From DASTGO01 sp035719045 (GTDB lineage Bacteria > Actinomycetota > Actinomycetes > Actinomycetales > Kineosporiaceae), in contig DASTGO010000106.1 of the NCBI GenBank assembly GCA_035719045.1, forward strand, positions 1 to 7,539: DNA of 7,539 nucleotides. The letters are read 5' to 3'. Under the pieces are notes generated by a model that ran no database searches, was not told the DNA's origin, and was given only the letters and a program-made list of their open reading frames with translations. The position numbers and the translations under genes are program-made. This document shows positions 5,964-7,539 of the stretch, one piece after another (the stretch's first letter is position 1; every line of letters starts with the position of its first letter).

Positions 5964-6048
5964 CCCGTCCGCCGGACTCGGTTGGTCGAGGACCACGCCT
6001 TCCGAGAGCGTGCGCCCGCGCCTGCTGGACACCGTGCGTCACCGTCTG

Positions 6049-6069
6049 CCAGGGTCGCGGTGATCCTGG
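6049..6069. other. Hairpin in the intergenic space before the SDR gene
   Basis: CCAGGGTC (6049-6056) can pair with GATCCTGG (6062-6069), eight pairs including one G-U, across a 5-nt loop. It lies about 85 bp after the UdgX-like stop and about 75 bp before the SDR start. It could be a terminator for the first gene, a leader structure for the second, or an operator. I see no recognisable promoter in 5964-6142. Confidence 0.3.
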
Positions 6070-6142
6070 GTGTCCGCCTCGCAGGGAGTCGGGCCGGGAC
6101 CACCCGCCGTCCGCAGCCGTTCGCCCGAGTCCAGGAGCAGTC

Positions 6143-6874
6143 ATGTCCGCCGCCCGAGATCTCACCGGAACCGTCGTCGCGATCACCGGGGCCACCGCCG
6201 GCATCGGACGGGAGACCGCCCGCCAGCTGGTGGCGGAGGGGGCCAGGGTCGCGCTGGGCGGGCGGCGGCGGGAGCGACTGGACGAGCTGGTCGCCGAGCT
6301 CGGCGCCGGCAACGCGGTCGGGGTGGAGATGGACGTGCGTGAGCCCGCGGCCAACGCCCGCCTGGTCGCCGCGGCGGTCGACCGCTGGGGCCGGCTGGAC
6401 TCCGTGGTCGCGAACGCCGGTATCGGCCACTACGGCGGGATCCTCGACCACACCGACGAGCAGCTGGCCGTGATGATGGACACCAACTACGCCGGTACGG
6501 TGTGGACGGTACGCGCGGCTCTGCCGCCGATGCTGGCCGCGGGCGGCGGGGACGTCGTGATCCTCTCCAGCGTGGCCGGGTTCCGCGGCGGTGCCGACGA
6601 GGCGGTCTACGCGGGGACCAAGCACGCCCAGGTGGGCCTGGCCGGAGCACTGGACCGCGAACTGCGCGAGAAGGGCGTGCGGGTCACCCTGATCTGCCCG
6701 GCCGGGACGTGGACGGAGTTCGCCGTCGGCAACGGGCGCACGCCGGACGACCCGCGTGCGGCGGACTGGCTGGAGGCGGGCGATGTCGCCGGGGCCGTCG
6801 TGGCGTCGCTGCGCCAGCCCCGCTCGATGCGTACCTCGATCTGGACGATGTGGAGCATGGGTCAGGGCAGCTGA
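6143..6874 (+). CDS. Short-chain dehydrogenase/reductase (classical SDR)
   Basis: A 243-residue cytosolic NAD(P)-dependent oxidoreductase with a complete classical SDR set: TGATAGIG cofactor loop (15-22), DV at 64-65, NAG (91-93), catalytic Asn115, Ser143, and Tyr156-x3-Lys160 (YAGTK). Two arginines right after the second strand (GGRRRER, 39-45) suggest NADP(H) over NAD(H). The C-terminus is short and lacks a long lid, and the substrate cannot be told from sequence. ATG 6143 is well supported by AGGAG at 6133-6137, 5 nt upstream. It stands alone: 179 bp after the UdgX-like gene and convergent with the secreted-protein gene. Family is certain; specific function is not assigned. Confidence 0.95.
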   Translation: MSAARDLTGTVVAITGATAGIGRETARQLVAEGARVALGGRRRERLDELVAELGAGNAVGVEMDVREPAANARLVAAAVDRWGRLDSVVANAGIGHYGGILDHTDEQLAVMMDTNYAGTVWTVRAALPPMLAAGGGDVVILSSVAGFRGGADEAVYAGTKHAQVGLAGALDRELREKGVRVTLICPAGTWTEFAVGNGRTPDDPRAADWLEAGDVAGAVVASLRQPRSMRTSIWTMWSMGQGS

Positions 6875-6937
6875 TCCGAGGCATGCCGGTGGCCCGCGTG
6901 GCCGTCCGCAGCGCACGGTGCCCGATGAACGACGAGG

Positions 6938-6969
6938 GCGGGGCGATCGCCGGCCGGTGACCGCCCCGC
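6938..6969. terminator. GC-rich hairpin between convergent genes
   Basis: GCGGGGCG (6938-6945) pairs perfectly with CGCCCCGC (6962-6969), 8 bp with a 16-nt loop. It lies in the 144-bp gap between the SDR stop and the stop of the secreted-protein gene coming from the other strand. No T-run follows on either side. A bidirectional terminator is the likely role. Confidence 0.45.
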
Positions 6970-7018
6970 AGACCGTGACGCCTGTTCAGTGCCGTGGCCC
7001 CAGGTCTCCCCTCACGGA

Positions 7019-7378
7019 TCAGCAGTGGCCGACGACGATCTGGGCGGCAACCGCGTTGGCGGGGACGTACCCGCTGGTGAACGGGTAGGCGGTTGAGGTG
7101 ACGTAGAACCACTTGGCCGTGCCGAGCCGGGTGGCGCCCGTCGTCCAGCAGCGCATGTCGACGCGAGTGCCGCTGGGGATGGACCAGTACTGGGATCCCT
7201 GGCTCCACGTGCTCAGCCAGGGAGTCCAGGCCGTGGACATGTAGGGGCGGCAGGTCTGGGACGTGTTCCCCCAGCACGGTCCGGAGGTGGCGGCCTGCGC
7301 CGACGTCACCCCGGTTCCCACGGTGAGTGCCGTTGCGGCTGCCAGCGCAACCGCGACCTTCCTGACGGTGAACGACAT
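7019..7378 (-). CDS. Small secreted four-cysteine protein, SH3-like
   Basis: A 119-residue precursor with a clear Sec signal peptide: Arg6-Lys7, hydrophobic alanine/valine-rich core (8-21), and AQA at 27-29 before ATSGPCWG, giving a mature protein of about 90 residues. The mature part has four cysteines (35, 43, 77 and the final residue 119), which could form two disulfides outside the cell. The block VDMRCWTTG...AKWFYVTS...SGYVPANAV (73-110) has the alternating strand pattern of bacterial SH3-like domains and ends in VVGHC. Similar small SH3-like secreted proteins occur in actinobacteria; the ligand is unknown, and cell-wall binding is only a guess. ATG 7378 gives the most standard signal peptide. 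ATG 7420 (GCGAGAG upstream) would add 14 residues and has the better Shine-Dalgarno. Confidence 0.8.
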   Translation of the reverse strand: MSFTVRKVAVALAAATALTVGTGVTSAQAATSGPCWGNTSQTCRPYMSTAWTPWLSTWSQGSQYWSIPSGTRVDMRCWTTGATRLGTAKWFYVTSTAYPFTSGYVPANAVAAQIVVGHC

Positions 7379-7440
7379 CGAACTGCCCGTTGCGTACAAG
7401 CGCTGACTGGCAGCGCTCATGCCGCACTCTCGCCTTGCGG

Positions 7441-7514
7441 CGGGAGGCTCCCGGTCTGAGGAGCATCCGCTCGGCCGGGTTGACGCTTCACAGCCACCTG
7501 CGGGACAGGTCCCG
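7441..7514. repeat. Two similar small hairpins upstream of the secreted-protein gene
   Basis: CGGGA-ggc-TCCCG at 7441-7453 and CGGGA-cagg-TCCCG at 7501-7514 share the same stem with different short loops, about 60 bp apart. They lie within 140 bp upstream of the minus-strand secreted gene. They may be paired operator sites or leader hairpins. In a GC-rich genome such short stems can arise by chance. No gene is seen in 7421-7539. Confidence 0.35.
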
Positions 7515-7539
7515 TCTTGCGGTCGGCTCCACGTCCGTT

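Noticed and set aside
5200..6354. Long N-terminal extension of the lipoprotein frame
   Set aside because: The in-frame continuation upstream of 5199 runs antisense to the UdgX-like and SDR genes and is low-complexity; the signal peptide and lipobox fix the start near 5199.
4733..6916. 727-codon minus-strand frame across the lipoprotein leader, UdgX-like gene and SDR
   Set aside because: Shadow frame; three better-supported genes explain the same DNA.
6875..7018. Possible small gene between the SDR and the secreted protein
   Set aside because: Frames here only continue out of the SDR shadow frames; no Shine-Dalgarno or motif, and the stretch holds a hairpin instead.
7480..7485. TTGACG resembling a -35 box near the right end
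   Set aside because: No TANNNT sequence at 16-18 bp on that strand and no gene visible downstream within the window.
1..7539. CRISPR array, tRNA, rRNA, insertion sequence or phage att site
   Set aside because: No regularly spaced repeats, cloverleaf, transposase motif or flanking terminal repeats were seen on either strand.

Overview
The window is a GC-rich stretch (GC in most third codon positions, frequent GTG starts) that fits a high-GC actinobacterium (Actinomycetota). Supporting signs are a UdgX-type uracil-DNA glycosylase relative, a GerMN-domain lipoprotein, short Shine-Dalgarno sites and hairpins without U-tracts at convergent gene ends. I cannot name the genus.

Positions 1-3908 form a thiamine biosynthesis locus. 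On the minus strand is the 5' part of thiG (thiazole synthase, cut by the left edge). Facing away from it on the plus strand is a tight run of three genes: a thiE-thiS fusion, a TenI-like ThiE paralogue and thiC. About 380 bp separate the two directions. This space holds two complete TPP riboswitch aptamers on opposite strands, one in front of each transcription unit, each preceded by a plausible -10 element. Both aptamers end in the Shine-Dalgarno region, so both arms are probably shut down at the translation step when thiamine pyrophosphate is plentiful. Functionally, ThiC makes the pyrimidine (HMP-P), ThiG with the ThiS sulfur carrier makes the thiazole, TenI would aromatise the thiazole, and ThiE would join the halves. 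ThiO, ThiF and ThiD are not in the window; thiG continues off the left edge.

Positions 3919-5199 (minus) encode a lipoprotein with GerMN and Gmad2-like domains. It converges on thiC with only 10 bp between stop codons, and a perfect 9-bp hairpin sits across that junction. After a 248-bp divergent intergenic space, 5448-5963 (plus) encodes a UdgX-like protein that appears to have lost its middle third in frame and carries a 15-bp tandem repeat at its 3' end. Next is a classical short-chain dehydrogenase/reductase (6143-6874, plus). It converges on a small secreted four-cysteine protein (7019-7378, minus), with a GC-rich hairpin between them. The last ~120 bp are upstream sequence of that secreted gene, with two similar small hairpins.

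The points most worth a second look are the back-to-back TPP riboswitches, the ThiE-ThiS fusion followed by a TenI-like gene, and the internally deleted UdgX.
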